From Nocardioides coralli (GTDB taxonomy: Bacteria; Actinomycetota; Actinomycetes; Propionibacteriales; Nocardioidaceae): a stretch of 64,000 nucleotides of DNA. The stretch lies in assembly GCF_019880385.1 (NCBI RefSeq), contig NZ_CP082273.1, positions 2,666,001 to 2,730,000 on the forward strand, in the 5' to 3' direction. Both the position numbers and the translations under genes were made by a program. Under the pieces are notes generated by a model that did not search any database, was not told where the DNA came from, and was given only the letters and a program-made list of their open reading frames with translations. Shown piece by piece: positions 1 through 9,758 of the stretch. How positions within the stretch are numbered: position 1 is the first letter of the stretch; every line of letters begins with the position of its first letter.

Positions 1-753
1 ACCGCCGACCTGTTCTCGGAGGCCCTCGAGGTCGGCACCTCGATCACCGTGGTCCTGCCCCAGTCGACACAGACCCAGATCGGGGTCGCCGCCGTCGACG
101 TCCCCGACCACGGCTGGCCCGTGCTCTACCTGCTCCACGGGCTCAGTGACGACCACACGGCCTGGGTCCGGTACACCAGCATCGAGCGCTACGCGACGGC
201 TGCCGGCCTCGCCGTCGTCATGCCCGCGGCCGGGCGCAGCTTCTACGCCGACGAGGCCCACGGCCACCGGTACTGGACATGGATCTCCGCAGAGCTTCCG
301 CAACGGGTCGGCGAGATGTTCCGGCTCTCGGCGCGGCCCGGCGACACCTACGTCGCGGGCCTGTCGATGGGCGGCTACGGCGCGCTCAAGCTCGCCCTGA
401 CCCATCCCGAGCGGTACGCCGGCGCCGCCAGCCTGTCGGGCGCCGTGGACGTCCGCAGCCTCACGGAGCGGCCGGAGCGCCGCGAGCTCCTCACCCGGGT
501 CTTCGACGGCACCGTCGGGGCGGACGACGACATCTTCGAGCTGCTCGACCGCGCCGACGTGTCGACGGTGCCGCCCCTCTACCTGGGCTGCGGCACCGAG
601 GAGGTGGAGCTGCTCGCCGCCAACACCCGCCTGGCCACGGCGGCCCGCGACGCCGGGATCGAGGTCACGACCGACTTCCGACCGGGTGTCCACGAGTGGG
701 GCCTGTGGGACGCGACCATCCGCGACGTCATCGCGTGGCTGCCCCGCGGGTGA
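1..753 (+). CDS. Esterase / S-formylglutathione hydrolase-like alpha/beta hydrolase (5' end outside window)
   Basis: Frame 1 is open from the first base, so the N-terminus lies upstream; about 250 residues are visible. It is an alpha/beta hydrolase of the esterase D / FrmB-like family. An LLHG oxyanion-hole segment comes early, followed by the nucleophile elbow GLSMGGYG around visible residues 120-127 (Ser 122), and a late GVHEW segment supplies the likely catalytic His. Such enzymes hydrolyse small esters or thioesters, or transfer mycolates; the substrate cannot be told here. It ends 13 bases before the nicotinamidase gene on the same strand and may be co-transcribed with it. Confidence 0.82.
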   Translation, partial: TADLFSEALEVGTSITVVLPQSTQTQIGVAAVDVPDHGWPVLYLLHGLSDDHTAWVRYTSIERYATAAGLAVVMPAAGRSFYADEAHGHRYWTWISAELPQRVGEMFRLSARPGDTYVAGLSMGGYGALKLALTHPERYAGAASLSGAVDVRSLTERPERRELLTRVFDGTVGADDDIFELLDRADVSTVPPLYLGCGTEEVELLAANTRLATAARDAGIEVTTDFRPGVHEWGLWDATIRDVIAWLPRG

Positions 754-766
754 CTACCCTCGGGGC

Positions 767-1351
767 ATGAAGCGCGCGCTGATCGTCGTCGACGTCCAGA
801 ACGACTTCTGCGAGGGGGGCTCGCTGGCGGTGAAGGGCGGCGCCCGGGTGGCCAGCGACATCGCCGAGCTGCTCCACCACTGGAGCAGCCGCGACCCGAA
901 GGCCCCGGACTACGCCCACGTCGTCGCCACCAAGGACCACCACATCGACCCCGGTGACCACTGGAGCGACGACCCCGACTTCGCCCACAGCTGGCCGGTC
1001 CACTGCAAGGTCGGTACCGAGGGCGAGCGGTTCCACCCCAACCTGGACCCGCAGCCCTTCGACGCGATCTTCTACAAGGGCGAGCACCAGGCGGCGTACT
1101 CGGGCTTCGAGGGCTCCGACTCCGGTGGCACGTCCCTGGCCGACTGGCTCCGCAAGCACGGCGTGACCGACGTCGACGTGTGCGGGCTGGCCACCGACTA
1201 CTGCGTGCGGGCGACGGCCCTCGACGCCGTGGAGCAGGAGTTCACGACCCGGCTGCTCCCCCACCTGTGCGCCGGTGTCGCCGAGGAGTCCACCACCGCA
1301 GCGCTCGCGGAGATGCAGCAGGCAGGCGTCACCCTCGGCGAACGCCGGTGA
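767..1351 (+). CDS. pncA: Nicotinamidase (pyrazinamidase family)
   Basis: The 194-residue isochorismatase-fold enzyme deamidates nicotinamide to nicotinate for NAD salvage in the cytoplasm. The catalytic triad is visible: Asp9 in VVDVQNDF, Lys104 in FYKGEH and Cys146 in ATDYCV. The metal-binding segment KDHHIDPGDHW and the AYSGFEG stretch match PncA. The start is the ATG at 767, which gives the canonical MKRALIVVDVQ beginning; the frame is open further upstream but that would run into the preceding gene. Length is normal for the family. Confidence 0.93.
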   Translation: MKRALIVVDVQNDFCEGGSLAVKGGARVASDIAELLHHWSSRDPKAPDYAHVVATKDHHIDPGDHWSDDPDFAHSWPVHCKVGTEGERFHPNLDPQPFDAIFYKGEHQAAYSGFEGSDSGGTSLADWLRKHGVTDVDVCGLATDYCVRATALDAVEQEFTTRLLPHLCAGVAEESTTAALAEMQQAGVTLGERR

Positions 1352-1369
1352 GCCGACGCGCGGCCGAGC

Positions 1370-1669
1370 TCAGCTGACCGACGCGAGGAACTCCATCGCC
1401 TCCCCCGCGATGGTCGCGGTCTCTCCGACCTCGAGCACCGGGACGACGGCGAAGTCGAACCACGACGTGAACGGCGCCGTGTCCTTCGCGATCAGGGCGA
1501 CGTCGTCGGTCTCCACCACGGCGAACCCGCCGCGGCCGTCGACCCTGCCGAGGAACTCGCGGAAGTGGGCACCCTCGGACGGTGACCACTTGCTGAAGAC
1601 CTGGAGCGAGCGGGCGGCCATCTCCTCGGTGACTCCCTGCCGGCTCTCCCAGCTGATGACGTACTTCAT
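1370..1669 (-). CDS. DUF3303-like small protein
   Basis: A 99-residue protein starting at the MKYVISWESR methionine; the frame is open upstream, but that extension is Arg-rich and looks non-coding. The pattern of a short beta strand, then a conserved FSKW and FREFLGRVDGRGGF, resembles the DUF3303 family, a ferredoxin-like alpha/beta fold of unknown function. It is convergent with the nicotinamidase gene, with 18 bases between their stops. No catalytic motif is visible. Family assignment is from sequence memory and is moderately sure. Confidence 0.7.
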   Translation of the reverse strand: MKYVISWESRQGVTEEMAARSLQVFSKWSPSEGAHFREFLGRVDGRGGFAVVETDDVALIAKDTAPFTSWFDFAVVPVLEVGETATIAGEAMEFLASVS

Positions 1670-1756
1670 GAGGACTCCCCCTCCAGACGGGAACTTCCTC
1701 ACGCTACGCGCGACGCGTCCTCGACGCATGACACGAACAGGCTGGCCCGCAGTCGG

Positions 1757-2287
1757 TCAGAGCCACTTCTCGACGACGGTTCGCACGACGGCGAGGGTGC
1801 GGTTGGTGGCCGTGCCCAGATGCCGCTCGATCGTGGCGTTGGTCAGCCTCGAGGAGAGGTAGGACTCCCCGAGGAGCAGGTGGACGGCGCGACCCCGGAC
1901 GACGGCCCGCTCGTCGTCGCGGCCGGCCTGCTCGATCGCCCGTCGACCCTCTTCGGTCGGCTCCGTCTTGAGCAGCGACACGAACTGGCGACCGGCGTGG
2001 TGGGCTCCCAGCTCCTCGGCATCCGCGACCACCGTGCGGAGCTCGGCCGGGGTGAGGACGATCGTCGGCACCTCGAAGCCGCGGTCCGCGACGTAGGCGG
2101 TCTCGAGCGCCTCCTCGAGGCGTGCTCGCGAGCGGAGGCTCGACGTGAGGCGCACGTTCCCCGTGGCGAGGTGCGTGGCGACGTCGCTGCCGCCCGCGGC
2201 CTCGGTCGCGGCAACCACGTCCGCCATCGGGAACTTCCGGGTGGCACCCAGGTTGATCGCGCGCAGGAACGCGACGTAGCGCGGCAT
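1757..2287 (-). CDS. DUF1697 domain protein
   Basis: A 176-residue protein starting MPRYVAFLRAINLGA, the typical opening of DUF1697 (two ferredoxin-like subdomains, function unknown). The later segments PTIVLTPAEL and the C-terminal NRTLAVVRTVVEKW fit the family. The open frame runs 195 bases upstream of this ATG, but those residues do not look like protein, so 2287 is chosen. It is divergent from the tiny zinc-ribbon gene at 2330, with 42 bases between the starts. Confidence 0.85.
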   Translation of the reverse strand: MPRYVAFLRAINLGATRKFPMADVVAATEAAGGSDVATHLATGNVRLTSSLRSRARLEEALETAYVADRGFEVPTIVLTPAELRTVVADAEELGAHHAGRQFVSLLKTEPTEEGRRAIEQAGRDDERAVVRGRAVHLLLGESYLSSRLTNATIERHLGTATNRTLAVVRTVVEKWL

Positions 2288-2329
2288 GGCGTCATCCTGC
2301 CCCACGCGCCGCGTCGTACCGTCGGACAC

Positions 2330-2440
2330 ATGCCGTGCGACTACTGCGGTCGGGAGTTCGACCCCATCGCCACCCGCTGGTTGTGCCCGCACTGCCACAT
2401 GAAGGCCAACTGCTGCGACGGGGCTCCCCTGGCCGAGTGA
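2330..2440 (+). CDS. 36-residue zinc-ribbon mini-protein
   Basis: An ATG at 2330 opens a 36-residue frame with two zinc knuckles, CDYC near residues 3-6 and CPHC near 19-22, followed by KANCCDG. Such a dense and well-spaced cysteine/histidine pattern is unlikely by chance, and short proteins of this kind recur in actinobacterial genomes. The likely role is zinc binding, perhaps with nucleic acid, but no function can be given. The divergent DUF1697 gene and the strong hairpin just downstream support it being a separate short transcription unit. Confidence 0.62.
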   Translation: MPCDYCGREFDPIATRWLCPHCHMKANCCDGAPLAE

Positions 2441-2452
2441 GACCGCGTGCCT

Positions 2453-2500
2453 CCCCGGTGCGCTGGGCCACTCGTGGAGCACGAGGGCCCAGCGCCGGGG
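2453..2500. terminator. Long bidirectional hairpin terminator
   Basis: CCCCG at 2453-2457 pairs with CGGGG at 2496-2500. GCGCTGGGCC (2460-2469) pairs with 2486-2495, and CTCGTG (2471-2476) with CACGAG (2480-2485) around a GAG loop. It lies between convergent genes ending at 2440 (+) and 2510 (-). There is no T tract, as is common in high-GC actinobacteria. Confidence 0.72.
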
Positions 2501-2509
2501 CTGGATCGG

Positions 2510-4084
2510 TCAGCCCGCTGACCGCCTCCTCCCTGCTGCGACCAGCAACGCGAGCCCCAGCAGAGTGAGGGAGAGGGGCAGCACGGGGTGGGGCGTCGGC
2601 TTCCCGTCGGCAGGAGTACCGAGTCCCGCCGCCACAGCGGTGGGCAGCTGGGCGAGGTACGGCGCACGCGCGAGCACCGGCTCGACCCCGGCACCGCCCT
2701 TGGCGGCCTGCACGCCGGCCACCTCGGCGGGGTCCTGACCCTGGCCGGCGTCCGCGCCGTCGTTCCCGTCGCCGTCACCCTCCCCGGGCTCGTTGGCGTC
2801 GTCGGGCTGGGGACCCTCCTCGGCCTCGTCGGGATCGTCGTCACCACGGGCTCGGGACCTGTTGTCGTCGCCGATGATGGTCACCTGGTTGTCCGAGGCC
2901 TCCACCGGACCACCGACGCCGACCCCGGTCTGATTGCCCGAGCCGACACCGTCCTCACCCGAGGTCTCCGGCGAACCACCCGACGAACCGGCCGGCCCCG
3001 ACGGACCCGACGCACCGCCGGACTCGTTGCCGTCACCGACCACCGTCACCTGGTTCCCCGACACCTCCACCGGACCACCAGCATCGATCCCGGTCTGGTT
3101 ACCCGAGCCGACACCGTCCTCACCCGAGGTCTCCGGCGACCCAGCACCCGACGAACCGGCACCCGACGAACCCGACGCACCGCCGGACTCGTTGCCGTCA
3201 CCGATCACCGTCACCTGGTTCCCCGACACCTCCACCGGCGTGGTGGCGTCGACACCGGTCTGGTTGCCCGACCCGACACCGTCCTCACCCGAGGTCTCCG
3301 CCGAACCAGCCCCGGAACCGGAACGACCCTCCGAACCCGACGCACCGCCGGACTCGTTGCCGTCACCGATCACCGTCACCTGGTTCCCCGACACCTCCAC
3401 CGGCGTGGTGGCGTCGACACCGGTCTGGTTGCCCGACCCGACACCGTCCTCACCCGACGTGGACGGGTTGCCACCACGGTGGCCGTCGCAGGAGGCCGAT
3501 CCCTCGGAGCCCGCGGACCGGTTGCCGTCACCGATCACGGTCACCTGGTTGCCGGACGCGTCGACAGGCGCGCAGACCGACACGGCCGACTGGTTGCCCG
3601 AGGCCACGCCGTCCCGACCGGAGGTCTCGGCCCCGGACGAGCCGTCACGGGCATCACCGGTGCCGCTGCTGCGGGAGCCGCCGGAGCGGTTGTCGTCACC
3701 GATGACGGTGACCTGGTTGCCCGAGGCGTCAATGGGCGCCTCCACCTGCACCCCGGTCTGGTTGCCGGAGCCGGTGCCGTCCTCACCCGAGGTGGTGCCG
3801 GCACGCGCCGTCGTCCCGCCTGACTCCTTCGAGCCGGAGCGACCGGGCGACTGGTTGCCGTCCCCGACCACGGTGACCTGGTTGCCGGAGGTCTCGACCG
3901 GCGCGGTGACCTCCACGCCGGACTGGTTCCCGGAGACGACGCCGTCGTCTCCGCTGGTCTTCCCCGCGCCTGCGGCCGGGGGTGCTGGATCTGCCGTGGC
4001 GGCGTCAGCGGTGGCCACGCCCAGGAAGACGAATCCTCCGGCGATGGCGAACGCGCTGAGGCCACGGCGCACTGATGTACGCAT
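2510..4084 (-). CDS. Secreted multi-repeat chaplin-like protein
   Basis: A 524-residue protein with an N-terminal signal peptide (Arg-rich start, hydrophobic AFAIAGGFVFLGVA, cleavage near ADAA). Seven repeats follow of the form DGVxSGNQ-x(9)-PV-x2-SGNQVTVIGDGN, separated by Gly/Ser linkers. Spacing within each unit (SGN, 12 residues, SGN, then a short valine-rich strand) matches the chaplin domain, a surface amyloid module of Streptomyces. The cysteine of the CGN motif is mostly serine here; only the third repeat has nearby cysteines. The tail is acidic, then ends with a membrane segment (LSLTLLGLALLVAA) and RRRS, like a wall- or membrane-anchored protein, but no LPxTG or LAxTG is visible. 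The ATG at 4084 is chosen because it starts the signal peptide. It lies 80 bases downstream of another secreted-protein gene and is probably co-transcribed. Confidence 0.78.
   Translation of the reverse strand: MRTSVRRGLSAFAIAGGFVFLGVATADAATADPAPPAAGAGKTSGDDGVVSGNQSGVEVTAPVETSGNQVTVVGDGNQSPGRSGSKESGGTTARAGTTSGEDGTGSGNQTGVQVEAPIDASGNQVTVIGDDNRSGGSRSSGTGDARDGSSGAETSGRDGVASGNQSAVSVCAPVDASGNQVTVIGDGNRSAGSEGSASCDGHRGGNPSTSGEDGVGSGNQTGVDATTPVEVSGNQVTVIGDGNESGGASGSEGRSGSGAGSAETSGEDGVGSGNQTGVDATTPVEVSGNQVTVIGDGNESGGASGSSGAGSSGAGSPETSGEDGVGSGNQTGIDAGGPVEVSGNQVTVVGDGNESGGASGPSGPAGSSGGSPETSGEDGVGSGNQTGVGVGGPVEASDNQVTIIGDDNRSRARGDDDPDEAEEGPQPDDANEPGEGDGDGNDGADAGQGQDPAEVAGVQAAKGGAGVEPVLARAPYLAQLPTAVAAGLGTPADGKPTPHPVLPLSLTLLGLALLVAAGRRRSAG
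3167..3457. repeat. 126-bp exact direct repeat inside the chaplin-like gene
   Basis: Bases 3167-3292 and 3332-3457 are identical over 126 bp, with a 165-bp (55-codon) period. They encode repeats four and five of the protein. The other units are diverged copies at about the same period, seen as recurring CACCTGGTT near 2882, 3049, 3211, 3376, 3541, 3709 and 3868. Confidence 0.9.
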
Positions 4085-4164
4085 GTCCTCTGCTCTCCTC
4101 GTCGTGTCTGTGGTGACTGGTTGTCTCGCGCGGCCGGTGCCGCGGGCTGGAAGCAGCGGACGCC

Positions 4165-5025
4165 TCAGTCGGGTGACACGTCGGGAGAAGGGGCAGGACT
4201 GCTGGGGGGACCGTTCCTGTTGGCGACGGAGGGCTGCAGCGGCCGGGGTGCGCTCCTGCCCGGCCGGGCGGGCAGGGCGGCCAGCAGCGTGGGGGCCTCG
4301 CCCGAGGAGGCCGGCGGCACCGAGGCGCACGAGTCACACCTCTCGGGCAGGTCGGCCGACGGCCCCACCAGGACGACCGGGACGGCTGCACCGGGGGTGG
4401 CACCATGCGCCGCGGTCGTGACCCGGTGGGGCGCGGCCGCACCCGTGAGCGGTCCTCCGGGGGCCGCGTCGGGTGCCCGCAGGGCCCGGTTGGGAAGCCC
4501 GGGCCGACGTTCGGTGGCGGAGGCGCCCGACGACCGATCGGGACCACTGTCGGTCTCCTCCGCGACGGGGGCGTCGTCGGTCGGGGAGGTCGGCAGCGGA
4601 TCGGCGGGTCCATCGTCCGTGACGGCGTCGAGCACCGGTGAGGCCACGTCGTCGACGGTGGCGTCGGCCTGCTCGAGCACCGTCGAGGCGGTCGAGCTGA
4701 CGTGGTCGGCCACGTCGTCGACGACGGGCACCCCGTCGGTCGCCGACTCGACCTCGCTGATCACCGGCTCGAGAGCGTCCCGCGTCGCAGCGCCCCCGGC
4801 CGGTCCCCCGCGACCGGCCGGGCGTTCCTGACGGCGGTCGGCCTCATCGGCACCTGAGGAGGCACGCTCGGCCGACACACGCTCGGAGTCGAGGAGGCTG
4901 CCCGGAACATCGGCGGCCCCGCCGGCCTGAGCGGGGCCGGCTCCGAGCAGCAGCCAGGCCGCCGCGGCGGCACCCAGGGCCCCGGCGTACGCCAGGATCC
5001 TGGCCTGCGGCTGCGGTCGGTGCAT
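4165..5025 (-). CDS. Secreted Ala/Pro/Asp-rich protein of unknown function
   Basis: A 286-residue protein whose ATG at 5025 starts a clear signal peptide (MHRPQPQAR, then a hydrophobic run ending LLLGAGPAQAGG). The mature part is low complexity: an acidic middle with repeated V-D-D-V segments (residues about 85-140) and an Ala/Pro-rich end. It contains a CDSCAS pair that could form a disulfide or bind metal. I recognise no family. It is 80 bases upstream of the chaplin-like gene on the same strand, so a shared surface role is plausible but is inference. A perfect palindrome at 5068-5083 sits about 45 bases before its start. Confidence 0.62.
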   Translation of the reverse strand: MHRPQPQARILAYAGALGAAAAAWLLLGAGPAQAGGAADVPGSLLDSERVSAERASSGADEADRRQERPAGRGGPAGGAATRDALEPVISEVESATDGVPVVDDVADHVSSTASTVLEQADATVDDVASPVLDAVTDDGPADPLPTSPTDDAPVAEETDSGPDRSSGASATERRPGLPNRALRAPDAAPGGPLTGAAAPHRVTTAAHGATPGAAVPVVLVGPSADLPERCDSCASVPPASSGEAPTLLAALPARPGRSAPRPLQPSVANRNGPPSSPAPSPDVSPD

Positions 5026-5067
5026 GCCCGCGCTCCATGGGTAGGGGATGCCTTCCACCTACCGGCA

Positions 5068-5083
5068 TACCCAAAGTTGGGTA
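5068..5083. promoter_or_regulatory. Palindromic operator candidate upstream of the secreted-protein pair
   Basis: TACCCAA-AG-TTGGGTA is a perfect 7-2-7 palindrome. It is flanked by CCTACC (5058-5063) and GGTAGG (5080-5085), and by ATGCC (5048-5052) and GGCAT (5064-5068), so several nested dyads overlap. It is 43 bases upstream of the ATG at 5025 on the minus strand and could be a regulator site or a 5' leader structure. Confidence 0.5.
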
Positions 5084-5132
5084 GGCCCATGCGACCGGGC
5101 CGAAGTCTTTACTCTCACCCACCCGAGACGCG

Positions 5133-5174
5133 CGTGTGCCCCAGCGTGCGTTCTGGCGCACGCTGGGGCACACG
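5133..5174 (-). terminator. Perfect 18-bp hairpin downstream of hppD
   Basis: Bases 5133-5150 and 5157-5174 are exact inverse complements (18 bp) around the loop TTCTGG. It lies 19 bases past the hppD stop codon, separating it from the next minus-strand gene. This is a typical T-less actinobacterial terminator. Confidence 0.8.
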
Positions 5175-5192
5175 ACGCGGGTGGGCCGGGCC

Positions 5193-6956
<1,764 letters not shown>

Positions 6957-6971
<15 letters not shown>

Positions 6972-7595
6972 CGCGAGCTCGGCCGCGGCCGCGGCGACCA
7001 GCGGACCGAGACGTTCGACGTCGAGGTCGGCCAGGGTGACCAGCCCGACGCTGGCCTCCAGCCCCTCCGTGCCGCGGATGCCCGCCGCGATCCCCCGGGC
7101 GCCTGCCTCCAGCTCGCCCACCGTCACGACGTACGCCGGCGCATCGGTCTGTCGCAGCGACAGGATGGCCTTGCCGGCGGCGCCGCGGCCCAGCGGGTGG
7201 CGTGCCCCGACCCGGTAGCTGACGTGGAAGTCGGTCCACGACGGCTCGACGACCGCCAGCGCCAGCGCCTCCTCGCCCTCGGCGACGGTCAGGTGGGCGG
7301 TGCAGCCCGAGGTCTCGGCCAGCTGCCGCAGCACCGGGGCGGCGACCTCGCGGAGCACCGGCTGCACGGCGGCCCCCAGGTGCAGCAACCCGAGGCCGAC
7401 ATGGAGCCGGCCGCGCCGGTCGCGGTGGACCAGCGCGTGCTGCTCGAGGGTGGCGACGAGGCGGTAGACGACCGTGCGGTTGACACCGATCGCGGCGGCG
7501 AGCTCGGTGACGGTCAGCCCCTCCGGCGCACCGGCCAGGGCGAGCAGGGCCCGCAGCCCCCGGTCGAGCGTCTGCGACGTCTCGGTCGCCATCAT
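6957..7595 (-). CDS. IclR-family transcriptional regulator
   Basis: A 212-residue regulator. The N-terminal wHTH (LTVTELAAAIGVNRTVVYRLVATLEQHALV) is followed by the IclR effector domain with GRGAAGKAIL and a helix GIRGTEGLEASVGLV. The start is MMATETSQTLDRGL at 7595 or one codon later. The target is unknown: the gene upstream on the same strand (29 bases away) is a helicase, and the convergent neighbour is the Lrp regulator with a 15-base overlap. IclR proteins usually control catabolic genes, so a role near tyrosine degradation is possible but unproven. Confidence 0.88.
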
Positions 7596-7624
7596 TCGAG
7601 CGTAGCGAGGGCGACCCGGCCCCG

Positions 7625-9394
7625 TCAGGACGTCCGGCGAGCGGCCCAGTCGCGGATCCGGTCGATGCGCAGGAGGAGCTGGTCGGCGTTGGCGATCGCC
7701 GCCGCCGGCCCCCCGCACTCCTTGCGCAGCGCGGCGTGCGTGATGCCGTGGGCCTGACCCGTCCGGTGGTGCCAGGCCGCGACCAGCCCGTTGAGCTCGC
7801 GCCGCAGGACGGCGAGCTGCTCGTGGGTCGAGACCCGTTCGACGGTGTCCGGCTCCGAGGCCGGGGCCCGGCGGGCGCGCTCGGACTGGCGGTGGTGCAG
7901 CAGCTCGCGGACCTGGTCCGGCTCGAGCAGGCCGGGGATCCCGAGGAAGTCCATCTCCTCCTCCGACCCCACGTGCACCTCGCCAGCGTGACCGAAGGAC
8001 GCGCCGTCGTAGAGCACGTGGTCGAACCGCGCCTCCGAACCGAGCGCCTGGTAGCCCGGCTGCGCCAGCTCGTCGGAGGCTGCGCCGCCCGCCTCGGCCG
8101 CCGCGAGCAGGTCGCGCTCGGCGGCGAAGATGTCCTCCTCGTCGGTGACGGCCCGGCCCAGGACGTGGTCGCGCTCGGCCTCGAGCTCGGCGGCGAAGCC
8201 GAGCAGGGTGGGCACCGACGGCAGGAACACCGAGGCGGTCTCACCGCGGGTCCGGGCTCGCACGAAGCGACCGACCGCCTGGGCGAAGAACAACGGGGTG
8301 GACGTGGTCGTCGCCCACACCCCGACGGCGAGTCGGGGCACGTCGACGCCCTCCGAGACCATCCGCACCGCCACCATCCAGCGCTGGTCGCCCCGGCTGA
8401 ACTCGTCGATCCGCCGGGAGGCGGCCTTCTCGTCCGACAGCACCACCGTGGGCCGTTCGCCGGTGATCGCGGTGAGGAGCGCGGCGTAGGCCCGGGCAGA
8501 GTCCTGGTCGGAGGCGATGACCAGCCCCCCGGCGTCGGGCACGTGCCGGCGTACCTCGGACAGGCGCTTGTCGGCCGCCTGGAGCACCGAGGGCATCCAG
8601 GACCCCTCCGGGTCGAGGGCAGTGCGCAACGCCTGGGCCGTCAGGTCCTTGGTGAGCGGCTCGCCGAGCCGGGCCGCGACCTCGTCACCGGCTCGTGTGC
8701 GCCACTGCATGTCGCCGGAGTAGGCCAGGAAGAGCACCGGGCGCACGACGTGGTCGGCGAGGGCGTGGGCGTAGCCGTAGGTGAAGTCGGCGGCCGAGCG
8801 GGGTACGCCGTCCGGGCCCGGCGCGTAGGTCACGAACGGGATCGGGTTGACGTCTGACCGGAACGGCGTGCCGGTGAGCGCCAGCCGGCGGGTGGCAGGC
8901 TCGAACGCCTCGCGGACACCCTCGCCCCACGACAGCGCGTCGCCCGCGTGGTGGATCTCGTCGAGGATGACCAGGGTCTTGAACCGCTCGGTGCGGATCC
9001 GCATCGCCAGCGGGTTGACGGCCACGCCGGCGTAGGTGACGGCGACACCCACGAAGTCGGTGGCCGTCTTGCCCTTGCCGGCACTGAAGGTGGGGTCGAT
9101 GGGGATCCCGGCACGCGCCGCGGCCTCGGCCCACTGCGTCTTCAGGTGCTCGGTCGGCGCGACCACCACGATCCGGTCGACGATGCGCCGGCCCAGCAGC
9201 TCAGCCGCCACCGACAGGGCGAACGTGGTCTTGCCCGCCCCGGGCGTGGCGACGGTGAGGTAGTCGCGCGGCGACCGGTCGAAGTAGTCGTGCATGGCTG
9301 CCGCCTGCCAGGCGCGCAGCGACGTGGCCGTCCCCCAGGCCGCGCGATCGGGCCAGGCCGGTGAGAGGGGGACGGGCTCGAGCCGTCCCGTCAC
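7625..9394 (-). CDS. DEAD/DEAH-box superfamily 2 helicase
   Basis: About 589 residues. Motif I is TPGAGKTTFALS, motif II is DEIHHAGD, motif III is LTGTPFRSD and motif VI is QAVGRFVRAR, so this is an SF2 DNA/RNA helicase of the type seen beside DUF3039 in actinobacteria. The start is a GTG at 9394 whose last bases overlap the stop of the DUF3039 gene (GTGA), indicating translational coupling; residues upstream in the frame are antisense-like. No extra nuclease domain is recognised. The conserved pairing suggests a DNA-repair or RNA-handling job, but none is established by the sequence. Confidence 0.88.
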   Translation of the reverse strand: MTGRLEPVPLSPAWPDRAAWGTATSLRAWQAAAMHDYFDRSPRDYLTVATPGAGKTTFALSVAAELLGRRIVDRIVVVAPTEHLKTQWAEAAARAGIPIDPTFSAGKGKTATDFVGVAVTYAGVAVNPLAMRIRTERFKTLVILDEIHHAGDALSWGEGVREAFEPATRRLALTGTPFRSDVNPIPFVTYAPGPDGVPRSAADFTYGYAHALADHVVRPVLFLAYSGDMQWRTRAGDEVAARLGEPLTKDLTAQALRTALDPEGSWMPSVLQAADKRLSEVRRHVPDAGGLVIASDQDSARAYAALLTAITGERPTVVLSDEKAASRRIDEFSRGDQRWMVAVRMVSEGVDVPRLAVGVWATTTSTPLFFAQAVGRFVRARTRGETASVFLPSVPTLLGFAAELEAERDHVLGRAVTDEEDIFAAERDLLAAAEAGGAASDELAQPGYQALGSEARFDHVLYDGASFGHAGEVHVGSEEEMDFLGIPGLLEPDQVRELLHHRQSERARRAPASEPDTVERVSTHEQLAVLRRELNGLVAAWHHRTGQAHGITHAALRKECGGPAAAIANADQLLLRIDRIRDWAARRTS

Positions 9395-9672
9395 TCCCCG
9401 GTGTCCCCTCCGTCGCCGGAGTCCCCGTCGCCGGGCTTCATCTGCTCCCAGATCTCCTTGCAGGCCGGGCAGACCGGGAACTTCTCGGGCGCCCGGCTGG
9501 GCACCCACACCTTGCCGCACAGGGCGACCACGGGGGTCCCCATCACCATCGCCTCGGTGAGCTTGTGCTTGTCCACGTAGTGGGAGAAGCGCTCGTGGTC
9601 ACCGGGGTCGGTGGGTGCGGTACGGCGGTCCTCGATCGTGTCGGTGCCGGGGCCGAATCCGAGGGAGCTCAT
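9391..9672 (-). CDS. DUF3039 domain protein
   Basis: A 93-residue acidic protein with the DUF3039 signature: DTIEDRRTAP, HERFSHYV, and a zinc-ribbon-like pair C-G-K-V-W-V-P and FPVCPACKEIWEQM. The ATG at 9672 is chosen because GGTGGG lies just upstream; an ATG at 9687 would add five residues. The family is conserved in actinobacteria and usually sits directly before a DEAD-box helicase, as here, with a 4-base GTGA overlap. Function unknown; the cysteines suggest zinc or nucleic acid binding. Confidence 0.85.
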   Translation of the reverse strand: MSSLGFGPGTDTIEDRRTAPTDPGDHERFSHYVDKHKLTEAMVMGTPVVALCGKVWVPSRAPEKFPVCPACKEIWEQMKPGDGDSGDGGDTGE

Positions 9673-9758
9673 GATGGGGCCCACCATACGTCAGGCGTGG
9701 CCGCGCGCTGACACGCTCAGCAGGTCTCGACCCGACGGACCACACCCGCCCAGCTCGC

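Noticed and set aside
2588-3823. Plus-strand open frame with repeats over the chaplin-like gene
   Set aside because: Its repeats are the antisense reading of the chaplin-like units and contain no recognisable protein features; the minus-strand frame has the signal peptide.
2850-3960. Regularly spaced repeats that could suggest a CRISPR array
   Set aside because: The period is 165 bp, the repeats encode protein, and there are no short variable spacers.
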